The notes beneath the pieces are model-generated. The model saw nothing but the letters and a program-made list of their open reading frames with translations, was not told where the DNA came from and made no database searches. This document shows positions 10,374 through 21,406 of a stretch of 64,000 bases of DNA, piece after piece. Source of the stretch: an uncultured Pelagibacteraceae bacterium (GTDB lineage Bacteria > Pseudomonadota > Alphaproteobacteria > Pelagibacterales > Pelagibacteraceae). The DNA is taken from the NCBI GenBank assembly GCA_902571015.1, contig CACGAC010000003.1, forward strand, positions 103,313 through 167,312, in the 5' to 3' direction. Position 1 is the stretch's first letter. Each line of letters opens with the position of its first letter. Made by a program: the position numbers and the translations under genes.

Positions 10374-11121
10374 TAAAATCAAAAATTATTGGAATAAAAG
10401 AGCAAAAAGTAAATTCTATAGATGTACTAATGACCTAAATCTACAGGAAAAAGAACTTGAGATTTTACTTGGTATCATAAAACCCAATAAATCAATTTTA
10501 GATCTAGGTTGTGGAGATGGAATGTTATTGAAAAAATTGGCTAAAATAAAAAAAATAAATGGACTTGGACTGGACTACAGTAAAGAACTAATCAATGAAG
10601 CAAATAAAAATAAGGTAAAGAATATTAAATTTAAATGTTTAGACATGAGAAATTTGAAAAAAGAAATTGATAAAACTTATGATTATATTATTACTAAAAG
10701 ATCTATACAAAATTTAACAAAATGGTCGTATCAAAAAAAAGTTATAGATAATTTACATTTATTTTCAAAAAAAAAATCAAGAATACTGTTGATTGAAAGC
10801 TCTAGTACAGCACTTGAGAATATAAACATTGTAAGAGAGAAATTGAAATTAAAGAAAATAGTCAAGCCTTGGCATAATCTATATCTAGATGATAAAAAAA
10901 TAAGAAAAACAAAATTTAAAAATATCAGATTATTAGAAATCAAAGAGCTTTTTAGTACTTATTACTTTATCTCAAGAACTCTTAATGCTGCGTTAGCCAA
11001 AAAGAAAAAGAAAGTTCCAAAGTATAGCGATATGTTAAATATTATTGGTTGGAGACTGCCACAAAATATCATAAGAAACTTTTCACAATTAAAATTATAT
11101 GAGTTTAAAAAGATTAAATAA
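10360..11121 (+). CDS. class I SAM-dependent methyltransferase
   Basis: A 253-aa methyltransferase. Motif I is SILDLGCGDGMLLKKL near residue 45, followed by GLGLDYSKELINEA, FKCLDMRNL and YDYIITKRSIQNL; a long basic C-terminal part follows. The N-terminal IKNYWNKRAKSKFY is typical of UbiE/Methyltransf_11-type enzymes that act on sugars or lipids. It overlaps the aminotransferase by 14 bases, so the two probably act on the same amino sugar, for example by N-methylation; that is an inference. Its end overlaps the convergent methyltransferase by 8 bases. Confidence 0.78.
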   Translation: MDNINKIKNYWNKRAKSKFYRCTNDLNLQEKELEILLGIIKPNKSILDLGCGDGMLLKKLAKIKKINGLGLDYSKELINEANKNKVKNIKFKCLDMRNLKKEIDKTYDYIITKRSIQNLTKWSYQKKVIDNLHLFSKKKSRILLIESSSTALENINIVREKLKLKKIVKPWHNLYLDDKKIRKTKFKNIRLLEIKELFSTYYFISRTLNAALAKKKKKVPKYSDMLNIIGWRLPQNIIRNFSQLKLYEFKKIK

Positions 11122-11800
11122 TCTTTTTCAAAAAAACTAATCTTTTAAAATATAATATTTGAAGTGAGCCTTTAAAACACTTCAAAATTTCATCTATAGC
11201 CTCAATAGGAGTAAATACACCATCTTTTTTATTAATGTCTATATCGTCAAATATTAACAATCCATTTTTTTTAAGAATATGAAAAGCCTCAAAAGCATCG
11301 TCGTATATTGCTTTACCCTCATGAGATCCATCAATATAAATAAAATCAAAGTAATGATTTGATTTTTTTAATTCCTGAAGAGCTTTAACTGAATAGTCTT
11401 TTATTTTTTTAAATTTAAAATCTTTTAGATTTTGATCAAAATTTTTTTCAATTAAATCAAAATTGTACTCTAAATTTTCTTTATTAGCGTGTTTTACATC
11501 CCATAAATCAACACAAGTTACTTTGCTATTTTTGAAGAAATTCAGCACATATAAAGCTGACATGCCCTCAAAAGATCCGATTTCAAGAAAGTCAAAGAAT
11601 TTTTTTCTATCATCAGGAAAAAAATAATTAAATACTAAAAAATTGTTCAAAAACCAACGAGAATTAAAAGTTTTATTTTTTACAAGTTCTTTAAAAGAAC
11701 TAAAGTCGTTTTTGCCATAATCTTTGATTTTTTTTTTTAAAAAATTAGATTTTATTCTATATGGGAAAAATTTAAGTTTTAAAAAAAAATTTTTAATCAT
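11114..11800 (-). CDS. class I SAM-dependent methyltransferase (Methyltransf_24 type)
   Basis: A 228-aa putative methyltransferase. Marks are [21 protein letters not shown] (motif I), VTCVDLWDV (acidic motif II), [39 protein letters not shown], the last being the metal-binding block of Methyltransf_24-like enzymes. These act on sugars or phenols; the substrate is unknown here. Its ATG overlaps the TGA of lepA (ATGA at 11800-11797), so it is translated as the last gene of the thrS-pheT-lepA run although its content belongs to the surface island. Confidence 0.75.
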   Translation of the reverse strand: MIKNFFLKLKFFPYRIKSNFLKKKIKDYGKNDFSSFKELVKNKTFNSRWFLNNFLVFNYFFPDDRKKFFDFLEIGSFEGMSALYVLNFFKNSKVTCVDLWDVKHANKENLEYNFDLIEKNFDQNLKDFKFKKIKDYSVKALQELKKSNHYFDFIYIDGSHEGKAIYDDAFEAFHILKKNGLLIFDDIDINKKDGVFTPIEAIDEILKCFKGSLQILYFKRLVFLKKII

Positions 11801-13605
11801 TTATCTTTATTAATTTTTAAAACTCCAATAAATGCTTCTTGAGGAATTTCAACTCTACCAAATTGTTTTGATCTAGCTTTTCCTTTTTTCTGTTTTTCTA
11901 AAAGTTTTCTTTTTCTGTCAGTTGCTCCTCCTCCATGAATTTTTGTTAAAACATCTTTTTTAAAACCTTTTATTGTCTCTCTTGCTATAATTTTACCACC
12001 AATTGCAGCTTGTACTGGTATCATAAAATTATGTCTAGGAATTAAATCTTTTAATTTTTCACAAACCTCTCTTCCAGTTTTCTGCGCAAAATCTTTATGT
12101 ATCATCATTGCTAATGCATCAACTGGTTCAGCATTTACTAGAATTCCTAGTTTTACCAAATCACCCTCTCGATGCTCAATTATTTCATAATCAAAACTTG
12201 CATATCCGCTTGTCATAGATTTTATTCTATCATTAAAATCAAACACTACTTCGTTTAAAGGAAGTTCATAACTTAAGACGGCTCTATTGCCTGAATAAGT
12301 TAGATTAATTTGAATTCCTCTTTTATCTTGGCATAACTTAATTATTGAACCTAAATATTTATCTGGTGTTATAATTGTAGCTTTTATCCAAGGCTCTTCG
12401 ATAGATTTTATTAATGTGGGATCAGGTAAACTTGATGGGTTTTGTAAATCAATTGTATTTCCTTTATTCAAATTTACTTTGTAAACAACTCCTGGAGTTG
12501 TTGTGAGTAAATTTACATCAAATTCTCTTTCTAACCTTTCTGTAATAATTTCAAGATGAAGTAGTCCCAAAAAACCACATCTAAAACCTAAACCTAAAGC
12601 AGACGAAGATTCAGCTTCAAATGAAAAACTTGCGTCATTTAATTGAAGTTTTGCTAATCCGTCTTTTAATTTTTGATACTCTGAACTATCAACTGGAAAT
12701 AATCCACAAAAGACAACTGGCTTACTTGGTTTAAAGCCAGGTAGCGGATTTACTAATGGCTTAGAAGCATCACAAATGGTATCTCCAACTTTTGTATCAG
12801 ATAAAACTTTTATTCCTGTTGTAATAAAACCAATTTCACCAGCATTTAACTCATTTATATCTTTTGGTTTTGGTGTAAATACACCAACTTTTTCAACAAC
12901 ATAATCTTGATTAGTTGATAACATCTTTATTTTCATATTTTTAGTAATCTTTCCATTTATTACTCTTACAAGTATAACTACTCCAAGGTATGTGTCGTAC
13001 CAGCTATCAACCAATAAACATTTTAAATCTTGCTCTAATTTACCTTTTGGTCCTGGTAATCGATTTATTATTTGTTCTAATATCTCTTCGATACCCTCTC
13101 CTGTTTTTCCAGAACATGGAATAGCATTTTCAGTATCAATGCCAATTACATCCTCAATTTGTTTACTAGTTCTCTCTAAATCTGATGCCGGTAAATCAAT
13201 CTTATTTAAAACAGGAATTATTTCATGGTTAGTGTCTAAAGCTTGGTACACATTAGCTAATGTTTGTGCTTCAACACCCTGGGTACTGTCAACAATAAGT
13301 ATAGAACCTTCACATGCATAAAGAGATCTACTGACTTCATAACTAAAATCAACATGTCCTGGGGTATCTATTATATTTAATATATATTCTTTTCCATTTT
13401 TAGCTTTATAGTTTAGCTTAACTGTTTGAGCTTTTATTGTTATTCCTCTCTCTCTTTCAATATCCATAGAATCTAAAACCTGAGCTTTCATCTCTCTTTC
13501 TGATAAACCACCACATTTGTGAATTATTCTATCTGCAATCGTTGATTTACCGTGATCAATATGGGCAATGATTGAAAAATTTCTAATATTATCGATAGTG
13601 TTCAT
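11797..13605 (-). CDS. lepA: elongation factor 4 (LepA)
   Basis: A 602-aa translational GTPase that back-translocates or remodels stalled ribosomes. All G motifs are present: [10 protein letters not shown] (G1), GITIKAQT (G2), DTPGHVDF (G3), NKIDLP (G4) and CSGKTGEG (G5). The LepA-specific C-terminal domain is marked by [19 protein letters not shown] and RSKQFG. Length equals the family norm of about 600. The ATG at 13605 lies just 7 bases after the pheT stop, placing it in the same transcript. High confidence. Confidence 0.98.
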   Translation of the reverse strand: MNTIDNIRNFSIIAHIDHGKSTIADRIIHKCGGLSEREMKAQVLDSMDIERERGITIKAQTVKLNYKAKNGKEYILNIIDTPGHVDFSYEVSRSLYACEGSILIVDSTQGVEAQTLANVYQALDTNHEIIPVLNKIDLPASDLERTSKQIEDVIGIDTENAIPCSGKTGEGIEEILEQIINRLPGPKGKLEQDLKCLLVDSWYDTYLGVVILVRVINGKITKNMKIKMLSTNQDYVVEKVGVFTPKPKDINELNAGEIGFITTGIKVLSDTKVGDTICDASKPLVNPLPGFKPSKPVVFCGLFPVDSSEYQKLKDGLAKLQLNDASFSFEAESSSALGLGFRCGFLGLLHLEIITERLEREFDVNLLTTTPGVVYKVNLNKGNTIDLQNPSSLPDPTLIKSIEEPWIKATIITPDKYLGSIIKLCQDKRGIQINLTYSGNRAVLSYELPLNEVVFDFNDRIKSMTSGYASFDYEIIEHREGDLVKLGILVNAEPVDALAMMIHKDFAQKTGREVCEKLKDLIPRHNFMIPVQAAIGGKIIARETIKGFKKDVLTKIHGGGATDRKRKLLEKQKKGKARSKQFGRVEIPQEAFIGVLKINKDK

Positions 13606-13612
13606 TTAGATA

Positions 13613-16018
13613 TTAAGATCGAATTTTTGCGCCAGTTTTATCTTCAACAGTCTTGATTATCAAATTATTAATTTTTTCTAAGTCATTTTCATTTAAAGTT
13701 CTTTCAGATGATTGTATCGTTACACTGATTGCGATCGATTTCTGATTTTCAGGAATATTATCACCCTCATAAACATCAAAAACTTTAATATCTTTTATTA
13801 AACTTTTGTCTACATTTGAAATAATATCTATCAAATCTTGGGCTTTTACATCTTTGTTTACGATAAATGCGAAATCTCTCTCAGATTTTTGATAATCTGA
13901 AAATGAAAATTTTACTTTTAGATCTTTAAGAGTTTTCTTGGGTAATTCTAAATTTTCCATAAAGATCTCAAAACCAACTAAAGACTCTGTTTTAATATCA
14001 ATTTGTTTTAAAATATTTGGGTGAATTTCTCCAAAATATGCAACTAATTGATTTTTTTTATTATTTAAAAATAATCTTCCCGATTTCCCAGGGTGATAAT
14101 AATTGGGTGTTTCATTATCTATAAAAAATTTTTCAGAATTGTAACCTGCTTCAACTAAAGTTTGAACAACATCTCTTTTCACATCAAATACATCTACGTT
14201 TCTTTCCTTTTCAATCCAAGATAATCTAGATTTTTTACCTGCTGACAAACCACAAACTATCGTATTTTGTTCACCAGGATTAGAACCATTAAAAATAGGA
14301 CCTATTTCAAATATTGATAAATCTTTAAAACCTCTGTCGAGATTTTTATTAATATATAATATTAAATTTGAAAAAATTGAATTCCTTAAAACTGCTAATT
14401 CTGAACTAATAGGATTAATAATTTTTATCTCTTTTTTTATATCTCTAAAATAATCATTATAGCGTTTGTCTGTAAACGACCAAGTGATTGCCTCCAAATA
14501 ACCTTTGGATGCAACTGATCTTTGTAAAAAATGAAATAATTTCTGATATTTATTTAAAGTAGATTTTTTTCTTTGTTTAATTGGCTCTATATACTTTATC
14601 TTTTCATAACCACTTATTCTTACCAGCTCCTCTACGATATCCACTTCCTGTGAAATATCTGGTCTCCATGAAGGAACGATTAATTCGAGTCTTTTCTTAT
14701 CCTTTTTTACTTCAAAACCAAGATCCTCTAAAATTTTAATCATTTCTTTTAAAGAAATTTTAAAACCAGATATTTTTTCAAAAATATTTGGGTCAAATTT
14801 AATCTTTTTTGTTTTGTAAGTTTCTATTTTTTGAATATCAATTTTGCTAATTTCACCACCACAAATCTCTTTTATTAATTTTGCAGCTTTATTTAAACCA
14901 TCTTCGATTGATAACGGATCTATGCCTCTTTCAAATCTAAACTTTGCATCGGTATCAAGATTTAATTTTTTTGCTGTATTTCTTATTGATCCCGGTTCAA
15001 AATAAGCTGACTCAAGTAATATATTTTTTGTATTAAATTCTGTACCAGATCTTGTGCCACCAATAATTCCTCCAAGTCCTAAAACACCTTTATTATCACT
15101 AATAACACACATGCCACTCTCCAGTTTATAATTTTTATTATCAAGTGCTGTAAACTCTTCTCCAGACTTAGAATTTCGAACAATTATACCCTTTTCAATT
15201 TTATCAGCATCATAAGCATGTAATGGTCGATTAATATCAAGCATAACATAGTTTGTAATGTCAACTATTGCTGAGATTGGTTTTTGACCAATAGAAATTA
15301 ACTTATCTTTAAGCCATTTAGGGCTTTCAGAATTTTTCACATTTGTTATCAAACAACTTCCAAACGCAGTACATCCTTGGCCTTTTTCCTTATTAATTTT
15401 TACTTTTAAGGTGTGTCTATTTTTTGAATGATTTTTTTTTTCTTCTAAATCTACTAGCTTTCCAAAACCTGATGCAGCTAGATCTCTTGCTATTCCCCTG
15501 ACTCCAAGACAATCTGGTCTATTAGGTGTTATGGATAGATCAATAAGATTTGATTTTGATTTTGAGAAATAACTTTTACCAATATTTTTTCTAAATTCCT
15601 TGGTTAATTCAGTAATCCCATCGCTTTCATCAGACAGATTCAATTCAGACTCTGAACAAAGCATTCCATAAGAAGTAACACCTCTTATTTTAGCGACTAC
15701 TAATTTTGTCTTGGTTTTAGGGATAATTGCACCTGGAGGAGCATATATAGTAAGCAATCCTTCTTTTGCATTTTCTGCACCACATACAACTTTTTTAATT
15801 TCATTCTCTCCAATATTTACGTCACAAACTTTAAGTCGATCTGCATTTGGATGTTTTTCAGTTTTTATAATTTCAGCTACTTTGAATAATTCATTATCAC
15901 CAGAAAGACTTTTTACACTTTCTACTTCTAGACCAATATTGGTAAGTTGTTCTAAAAGGTTTTTTTCTTTTAGATTCGTCTTTAGATGATCTTTTAACCA
16001 ATCAAATGTTATTATCAT
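13613..16018 (-). CDS. pheT: phenylalanyl-tRNA synthetase beta subunit
   Basis: An 801-aa beta subunit of the heterotetrameric PheRS, needed for tRNA-Phe recognition and editing. The N-terminal EMAP-like tRNA-binding domain reads [27 protein letters not shown]3/B4 editing domain, B5 domain and the C-terminal ferredoxin-fold anticodon-binding domain ([17 protein letters not shown] ... DVYEG ... [11 protein letters not shown]) follow in the normal order and length. The ATG overlaps the pheS stop by 4 bases (16018-16015), fitting the equimolar complex. Confidence 0.98.
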   Translation of the reverse strand: MIITFDWLKDHLKTNLKEKNLLEQLTNIGLEVESVKSLSGDNELFKVAEIIKTEKHPNADRLKVCDVNIGENEIKKVVCGAENAKEGLLTIYAPPGAIIPKTKTKLVVAKIRGVTSYGMLCSESELNLSDESDGITELTKEFRKNIGKSYFSKSKSNLIDLSITPNRPDCLGVRGIARDLAASGFGKLVDLEEKKNHSKNRHTLKVKINKEKGQGCTAFGSCLITNVKNSESPKWLKDKLISIGQKPISAIVDITNYVMLDINRPLHAYDADKIEKGIIVRNSKSGEEFTALDNKNYKLESGMCVISDNKGVLGLGGIIGGTRSGTEFNTKNILLESAYFEPGSIRNTAKKLNLDTDAKFRFERGIDPLSIEDGLNKAAKLIKEICGGEISKIDIQKIETYKTKKIKFDPNIFEKISGFKISLKEMIKILEDLGFEVKKDKKRLELIVPSWRPDISQEVDIVEELVRISGYEKIKYIEPIKQRKKSTLNKYQKLFHFLQRSVASKGYLEAITWSFTDKRYNDYFRDIKKEIKIINPISSELAVLRNSIFSNLILYINKNLDRGFKDLSIFEIGPIFNGSNPGEQNTIVCGLSAGKKSRLSWIEKERNVDVFDVKRDVVQTLVEAGYNSEKFFIDNETPNYYHPGKSGRLFLNNKKNQLVAYFGEIHPNILKQIDIKTESLVGFEIFMENLELPKKTLKDLKVKFSFSDYQKSERDFAFIVNKDVKAQDLIDIISNVDKSLIKDIKVFDVYEGDNIPENQKSIAISVTIQSSERTLNENDLEKINNLIIKTVEDKTGAKIRS

Positions 16019-17082
16019 CGACTGAGACCTCTATAATTCGTAGGTACATCCAACGGGTCAAATCCAAAATGATTCAACCATCGATAATCACAATCAAAAA
16101 AAGCTCTTAAGTCGTTGATTCCATATTTCAGCATAGCAAGTCTATCTATCCCAATACCAAATGCGTATCCCTGAAACTTTGATGGGTCTACTTTGACATT
16201 TTTTAAAACATTGGGATGAACCATTCCACACCCTAAAATCTCTAACCATTGATTTCCTTCTCCTATTATAATTTTTCCATCTTTCATCTCGTATCCAATG
16301 TCAACTTCAGCAGATGGTTCTGTAAAAGGAAAATGACTAGGTCTAAATCTCATCTTAATTTTATCTACCTCAAAAAACTCTTTGATAAAATAATTTAAAC
16401 ATCCCTTTAGATGACCCATGTTTATATTCTTGTCTATATGAAGTCCCTCAACTTGATGAAACATAGGTGAGTGAGTTTGGTCACTATCTGATCTGTAAGT
16501 TCTTCCAGGAGCAATTATTTTAAATGGTGGCTTATCTTTCAACATAGTTCTAATTTGAACTGGAGAAGTATGAGTTCGCAATAGTTTCTGCTTTTTTTCA
16601 TCTAAATAGAACGTATCATGCATATCCCTAGCAGGATGATTTTCTGGTGTATTTAGCGCTGTAAAATTGTTATATTCATTCTCGACGTCTGGTCCTTCTT
16701 CAACGCTAAAACCTATTTCGGAAAAAATTGATGATATTTCATCGATCGTTTGTGAGACTGGGTGAATTTTTCCTCGAACAAATGATCTCTCAGGTAATGT
16801 AATATCAATTTTTTCTTTTTCTAATTTCTCGTTAATTTCAGCACTTTTAAGTTCATTTGTTTTTGAGTTTATTAAATCCTGTAGTTCATCTTTAATTATA
16901 TTTAAGTCAGAAGCAAATTTTTTTCTCTCAGACTCTGCAATTGTTCCAATCTTTTTAAATTGAGTTGAAATTAATCCACTTTTACCAAACAGGTCAGATT
17001 TAATTTGGTTTATTTCTGAAATATCTAATTTTCCACTAAGCTTTGAAAGAAATTCATCTTTTATTTTTTTAAGATCTGACAT
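16015..17082 (-). CDS. pheS: phenylalanyl-tRNA synthetase alpha subunit
   Basis: A 355-aa class II catalytic subunit. It has an N-terminal coiled coil (about 1-90), then [17 protein letters not shown], the motif 2 region [21 protein letters not shown], and the motif 3 segment [18 protein letters not shown] at the C-terminus. Length and order match bacterial PheS. A 43-bp gap separates it from rplT upstream. No pheM leader peptide or attenuator is evident in this gap, unlike the E. coli operon. Confidence 0.98.
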   Translation of the reverse strand: MSDLKKIKDEFLSKLSGKLDISEINQIKSDLFGKSGLISTQFKKIGTIAESERKKFASDLNIIKDELQDLINSKTNELKSAEINEKLEKEKIDITLPERSFVRGKIHPVSQTIDEISSIFSEIGFSVEEGPDVENEYNNFTALNTPENHPARDMHDTFYLDEKKQKLLRTHTSPVQIRTMLKDKPPFKIIAPGRTYRSDSDQTHSPMFHQVEGLHIDKNINMGHLKGCLNYFIKEFFEVDKIKMRFRPSHFPFTEPSAEVDIGYEMKDGKIIIGEGNQWLEILGCGMVHPNVLKNVKVDPSKFQGYAFGIGIDRLAMLKYGINDLRAFFDCDYRWLNHFGFDPLDVPTNYRGLSR

Positions 17083-17125
17083 TTTTACAGATTATTTCTT
17101 CAGAGAAATAAAACAATAGCGAAGA

Positions 17126-17482
17126 TTAATTTAAAGCTGATTGAGCTTTTTGAACGATAGTTTTAAAGGCTTCTGGACTATCATAGGCTATCTCAGCTAG
17201 AATTTTTCTATCAATTTTTATTCCACATTTATTTAATCCATTAATAAACTTAGAATATGTCAAACCTTCTGCTCTAACCCCAGCATTTATTCTCTGTATC
17301 CAAAGTGATTTAAAATCTCTTTTTTTATTTCTTCGATCTCTGTAAGCATATTGCATAGCTTTTTCCATAGCTTGCTTTGCAACTCTGATAGTATTTTTTC
17401 TTCTGCCCCATTGACCTTTAACAGCTTTTAAAACTTTTTTATGTTTTGCTCTACTAGTTACACCTCTTTTAACTCTTGCCAT
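17126..17482 (-). CDS. rplT: 50S ribosomal protein L20
   Basis: A 118-aa protein that binds 23S rRNA early in 50S assembly. The sequence begins [19 protein letters not shown] and has the conserved [21 protein letters not shown] block. L20 represses its own operon in other bacteria through a pseudoknot before rpmI; no such element could be confirmed by eye here. The ATG lies 1 base after the rpmI stop. Confidence 0.98.
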   Translation of the reverse strand: MARVKRGVTSRAKHKKVLKAVKGQWGRRKNTIRVAKQAMEKAMQYAYRDRRNKKRDFKSLWIQRINAGVRAEGLTYSKFINGLNKCGIKIDRKILAEIAYDSPEAFKTIVQKAQSALN

Positions 17483-17483
17483 A

Positions 17484-17690
17484 TTAACCCCTTAGACTGT
17501 AAGGCATATATGACTTAACGATTTTACCGTCTTGTTTCGACATAGTTGTGGTGCCTCTTAATTTTCTTATTTGAGAATTAGTTCTTTTTATCATGCCATG
17601 TCTTTTACCAGCTTGGGCCATAATCACTTTACCTTTTGCAGATATTTTGAACCTTTTTTTTGCAGAGCTTTTTGTTTTTAGTTTTGGCAT
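17484..17690 (-). CDS. rpmI: 50S ribosomal protein L35
   Basis: A 68-aa basic ribosomal protein. The N-terminus [20 protein letters not shown] and the later [10 protein letters not shown] are family signatures. It lies between infC and rplT as in most bacteria. The 53-bp infC-rpmI gap (17691-17743) could hold a regulatory structure but shows no clear one. Confidence 0.97.
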   Translation of the reverse strand: MPKLKTKSSAKKRFKISAKGKVIMAQAGKRHGMIKRTNSQIRKLRGTTTMSKQDGKIVKSYMPYSLRG

Positions 17691-17743
17691 AATTTTGCGA
17701 GTTTATACAAAGAATGTTATTAATTTACAACTACTATTAAAGC

Positions 17744-18289
17744 TTATAAAGGCTGAATTACCATTATCATTTGCTTTCCATCGAACTTCGGATGTAATTC
17801 TACCTTGCCAATTTCCTTCATATCCTCTTTGATCTTTGTCATTAACTCATTGCCTAAATGCGAGTGCTGAAGTTCTCTACCTTTAAATCTTATTGTAAAT
17901 TTTACTTTATCGCCTTTAGCAATAAATTTTTTGGCATTTTTTACTTTGAACTCGTAATCATGTGTTTCAGTTACAGGTCTCATTTTTATTTCTTTTAATG
18001 CAATTATTTTTTGTTTTTTTTTTGCAAGGTTTGCTTTTTTTTGTGCATCATACTTATATTTCCCCATATCCATGATTTTGCAAACTGGTGGATTTGCATT
18101 TGGAGCTATTTCTATTAAATCTAAACCTTGATTCCTCGCCATCGATATTGCTTCGTTTGTGCCAATGACACCTAAATTTTCTCCATCACTACCTATAACT
18201 TGAACTTCTGGAGACAAAATTCTGTTATTAGATCTTGGACCTCGATCTTTAGTTCTTCTTTGAAAATAGTTTTGTTTAAAATCTGCCAC
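17744..18289 (-). CDS. infC: translation initiation factor IF-3
   Basis: A 181-aa factor that keeps 30S subunits free and proofreads start codons. The N-domain signature is RSNNRILSPEVQVIGSDGENLGVI and the C-domain has KEIKMRPVTETHDYEFKVKNA and KFTIRFKGRE. The start codon is GTG (18289-18287) directly after the thrS stop with no spacer. Many bacteria use a rare AUU start to autoregulate this gene; here a plain GTG is used, so that mechanism would be weakened. It sits in the standard thrS-infC-rpmI-rplT order. Confidence 0.97.
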   Translation of the reverse strand: MADFKQNYFQRRTKDRGPRSNNRILSPEVQVIGSDGENLGVIGTNEAISMARNQGLDLIEIAPNANPPVCKIMDMGKYKYDAQKKANLAKKKQKIIALKEIKMRPVTETHDYEFKVKNAKKFIAKGDKVKFTIRFKGRELQHSHLGNELMTKIKEDMKEIGKVELHPKFDGKQMIMVIQPL

Positions 18290-20209
18290 TTAAATTGAAG
18301 ACGCTTTGTTTAAAGCAGAAAAAGTTTTTAAAAATTTATTTAATTCCATATTTTCTTGTTTGTTAGAATCCAATCTTCTAATAGTTACGGTGTTGCTGTC
18401 AACTTCTTTTTTACCACAAATTAATAAAATAGGGACTTTTGCAAGAGAATGTTCTCTAATTTTATAATTCAAATTATGATTTTTTAAGTCAACAATTGAG
18501 CTCATCCCTGCTTCTTTTATTTTTTTTGAAACTTTACTTGCATATTCTTCAAAGTCTTCTGAAATTGGAATTACTACTGTTTGCAGTGGAGATAACCAAA
18601 ATGGAAACTTCCCAGCATAATTTTCTATTAAAATTCCAATAAATCTTTCAAGTGATCCAAACAATGCTCTATGTAACATCACTGGAACTTTTTTTGTACC
18701 ATCTTTATCAATGTAAGTAGCATCTAATCTTCCAGGTAAGTTCAAATCTACTTGTACTGTTCCACATTGCCAATCTCTACCAATTGCATCTCTTAATACA
18801 AATTCTATTTTTGGACCATAAAAGGCACCTTCTCCTTTATTTATGTTGTATTCTAATTTCGTTGCTTTGACTGCTTCTAATAAAGAAGCCTCGGCTTTAT
18901 CCCAAACTTTATCTTCACCCACTCTTACTTCTGGTCTGTCTGCATATTTTAACACTACTTTTTCAAAACCTAAATCTTTATAAATATCTAAAATTAAATT
19001 AGTTACATTTAAACACTCGCTTGTAATTTGATCTTCTGAACAAAAAATATGTGCATCGTCTTGCGTAAAAGCTCTCACTCTGAGAAGTCCATGCAGAGCT
19101 CCAGATGGTTCATATCTATGTACTTTACCAAATTCGGTTATTCTTAATGGTAAATCTCTATAACTTTTCAAACCTTGATTAAAAACTTGAATATGACCTG
19201 GACAATTCATTGGTTTTATAGCAAAAACTTTCTCATCAGGAGTCTCCGAAGTATACATGTTTTCACCATATTTTTCCCAATGCCCTGATTTTTCCCATAA
19301 CAATCTATCTAGTACCTCTGGGGTATTTACTTCTTTATATCCTGCTGCATCTTGGCGTGCTCGCATATAATTAATTAATTTTTGAAACAAAGCCCAACCC
19401 TTTTCGTGCCAAAAAACAGATCCTGGGCTCTCTTCTCTAAAATGAAATAGATCCATCTCTTTACCAAGTTTCCTATGATCTCTTTTTTCTGCTTCTTGAA
19501 TTCTTTTTAAATAATCATCCAAGTCTTTTTGAGACGCCCAACCAGTTCCATAAATTCTTTGTAACATCTCATTTTTTGAATCTCCACGCCAATATGCTCC
19601 AGCAACTTTTGTAAGCTTAAACGCTTTGCCAATTTTTCCAGAAGAAACTAAGTGTGGACCTCTACACAAGTCATGCCAAGTATCTCCATGATGATAAACG
19701 GTTAGCTCCTCACTCTCTGGAATACTCTCTATAATTTCTGCTTTATAGTTTTCACCAATTTTTTTGAAATGGCTTATTGCTTTATCTCTTTCCCAAACCT
19801 CTCTTTTTGTTTTTACATCTTTGTCAATTATTTCTGACATTTTTTTTTCTATTTTTTTTAGATCTTCCTCTGTAAAAGGCTCTTTACGAGCAAAATCATA
19901 ATAAAAACCATTTTCAATTACTGGTCCAATAGTTACTTGTGTGCCAGGGTATAATTCTTGAACAGCCATCGCCATAATGTGAGCAGTATCATGTCTTATA
20001 ACTTCAAGACCCTCTGGGTCTTTTGCAGTAAAGATCTTTACTGAACAATCTTTTTTAATTGAAAAATACAAATCTTTTAACTCACCGTCGACACTCATTA
20101 TCAATGCTTGTTTTGATAATGACTTGCTTATTTTTTCTGCAACATCCAAACCTGTAACTTCTTTGGGAAATTCAATATTTTTTCCGTCTGGTAATGTAAT
20201 TGTAGGCAT
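18290..20209 (-). CDS. thrS: threonyl-tRNA synthetase
   Basis: A 639-aa class II synthetase of full length. An N-terminal TGS domain (1-60) begins MPTITLPDGKNIEFP; the editing domain has HDTAHIMAMAVQELYPGTQVTIGP (HxxxH) and the later CRGPHL. The catalytic core carries KPMNCPGHIQVF with a zinc Cys and the motif 2 run RVRAFTQDDAHIF, and motif 3 is HRALFGSLERFIGILIE. The anticodon domain ends the protein. ATG at 20209, directly beside the GT4 stop (20210), so transcripts probably read through from that gene. Confidence 0.98.
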   Translation of the reverse strand: MPTITLPDGKNIEFPKEVTGLDVAEKISKSLSKQALIMSVDGELKDLYFSIKKDCSVKIFTAKDPEGLEVIRHDTAHIMAMAVQELYPGTQVTIGPVIENGFYYDFARKEPFTEEDLKKIEKKMSEIIDKDVKTKREVWERDKAISHFKKIGENYKAEIIESIPESEELTVYHHGDTWHDLCRGPHLVSSGKIGKAFKLTKVAGAYWRGDSKNEMLQRIYGTGWASQKDLDDYLKRIQEAEKRDHRKLGKEMDLFHFREESPGSVFWHEKGWALFQKLINYMRARQDAAGYKEVNTPEVLDRLLWEKSGHWEKYGENMYTSETPDEKVFAIKPMNCPGHIQVFNQGLKSYRDLPLRITEFGKVHRYEPSGALHGLLRVRAFTQDDAHIFCSEDQITSECLNVTNLILDIYKDLGFEKVVLKYADRPEVRVGEDKVWDKAEASLLEAVKATKLEYNINKGEGAFYGPKIEFVLRDAIGRDWQCGTVQVDLNLPGRLDATYIDKDGTKKVPVMLHRALFGSLERFIGILIENYAGKFPFWLSPLQTVVIPISEDFEEYASKVSKKIKEAGMSSIVDLKNHNLNYKIREHSLAKVPILLICGKKEVDSNTVTIRRLDSNKQENMELNKFLKTFSALNKASSI

Positions 20210-21364
20210 TTAGTTTAACAATCTTTTATACTCTGAATATGTAGAAAAACACATTTTTTCAACATTAAATTTTTTTATTATATTACTTCTTCCTTCTTTA
20301 CCCATAAGATTTATAGATGTTTCGTCCATTGTTAATCCACGAATTATTTTTTTACTTAAAGACTCTGCGTCCCCTGATTTAAATAAAAAACCTGTTTTTT
20401 CATCAATAATTGTCTCATTAGATCCTCCGATATTACTAGCTATAATTAATTTTTCCATAGATTGTGCTTCCACAGCTACTCTTCCAAAAGCTTCTGGTTC
20501 AATTGAAGCTGATACAATTATATCAGAAACTTTATAAGCCAATGCCATATCCTCACAATGATCTATAAATTTAATTTGATTTGTTAAACTGTATTGCTCG
20601 GTAAGACGTATTAATTTTTTTCTGTATAGATCTCTGCCTTGATCATTTCCAAGTATAACTGCATGAAAAGCTTCATAACCTAATTCAATTTTAACAAGAT
20701 TAATTGCCTCAATAAATAATTCTTGTCCTTTCCAAGAAGTAAGTCTACCTGGCATTAAAATTATTTTTTTTTGATCATTTATATTCCATTTTTGAAGTAA
20801 TTTTTTCTCATCATTTTCTAATTTTGTAGATGAATCGAAATAATCAACATTTATTCCCCTAAAAATAACTAAAAATTTTTTTTGGCTCTTTAAAAATTCA
20901 GAATAATTTTCTTTAATATGAGAAAAAATAAAATTTGATCCTGCAATAACTAAATCAGATCTTACCATGACAGAATTATAAAATTTTTTAAGTTTACCAC
21001 TAAAATTATAAGTTCCATGAAACGTGGTAACAAATTTTCTATTAGTTAACTTTGTTGCAAATAAACAGGACCAAGCTGGTGCTCTACTTCTTGCATGAAC
21101 AATTGAGATCTTAAAAAACAAAATTATCCCTATTAATAAAATTGTATTTATTAGAATCAATAATAGGTTTTTACTATGTACTGGAAGTTTAATTAGTTTC
21201 ACTTTTTTTTTATCAACGAATTTTGCTAATTCCCCTCCGCTAGTAACTATAAAAGACTCACACCCATTTTCTGGTAAATAATGAGCAATATCATAACATC
21301 CAGTTTCTGCCCCTCCGTAACCTAGTTTTGGTATTACTTGTAGGACTTTTATATTAGACGACAT
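20210..21364 (-). CDS. GT4-family glycosyltransferase
   Basis: A 384-aa GT-B glycosyltransferase. The N-domain opens KVLQVIPKLGYGGAETGCYDIAHYL with the family GGAE motif; the hydrophobic 65-88 stretch is probably a membrane-association surface. The C-domain has LMPGRLTSWKGQELFIEAI and the E-x7-E-like SIEPEAFGRVAVEAQSM donor site. This pattern belongs to GT4 enzymes acting on LPS or other lipid-linked glycans. It lies first in the minus-strand block and touches thrS with no spacer, an odd partner for a translation operon. Divergent from the hydrolase at 21407. Confidence 0.88.
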   Translation of the reverse strand: MSSNIKVLQVIPKLGYGGAETGCYDIAHYLPENGCESFIVTSGGELAKFVDKKKVKLIKLPVHSKNLLLILINTILLIGIILFFKISIVHARSRAPAWSCLFATKLTNRKFVTTFHGTYNFSGKLKKFYNSVMVRSDLVIAGSNFIFSHIKENYSEFLKSQKKFLVIFRGINVDYFDSSTKLENDEKKLLQKWNINDQKKIILMPGRLTSWKGQELFIEAINLVKIELGYEAFHAVILGNDQGRDLYRKKLIRLTEQYSLTNQIKFIDHCEDMALAYKVSDIIVSASIEPEAFGRVAVEAQSMEKLIIASNIGGSNETIIDEKTGFLFKSGDAESLSKKIIRGLTMDETSINLMGKEGRSNIIKKFNVEKMCFSTYSEYKRLLN

Positions 21365-21406
21365 ACAGTTAGATTATATAATAATAGAGGTAACTAATAA
21401 ACTTTT

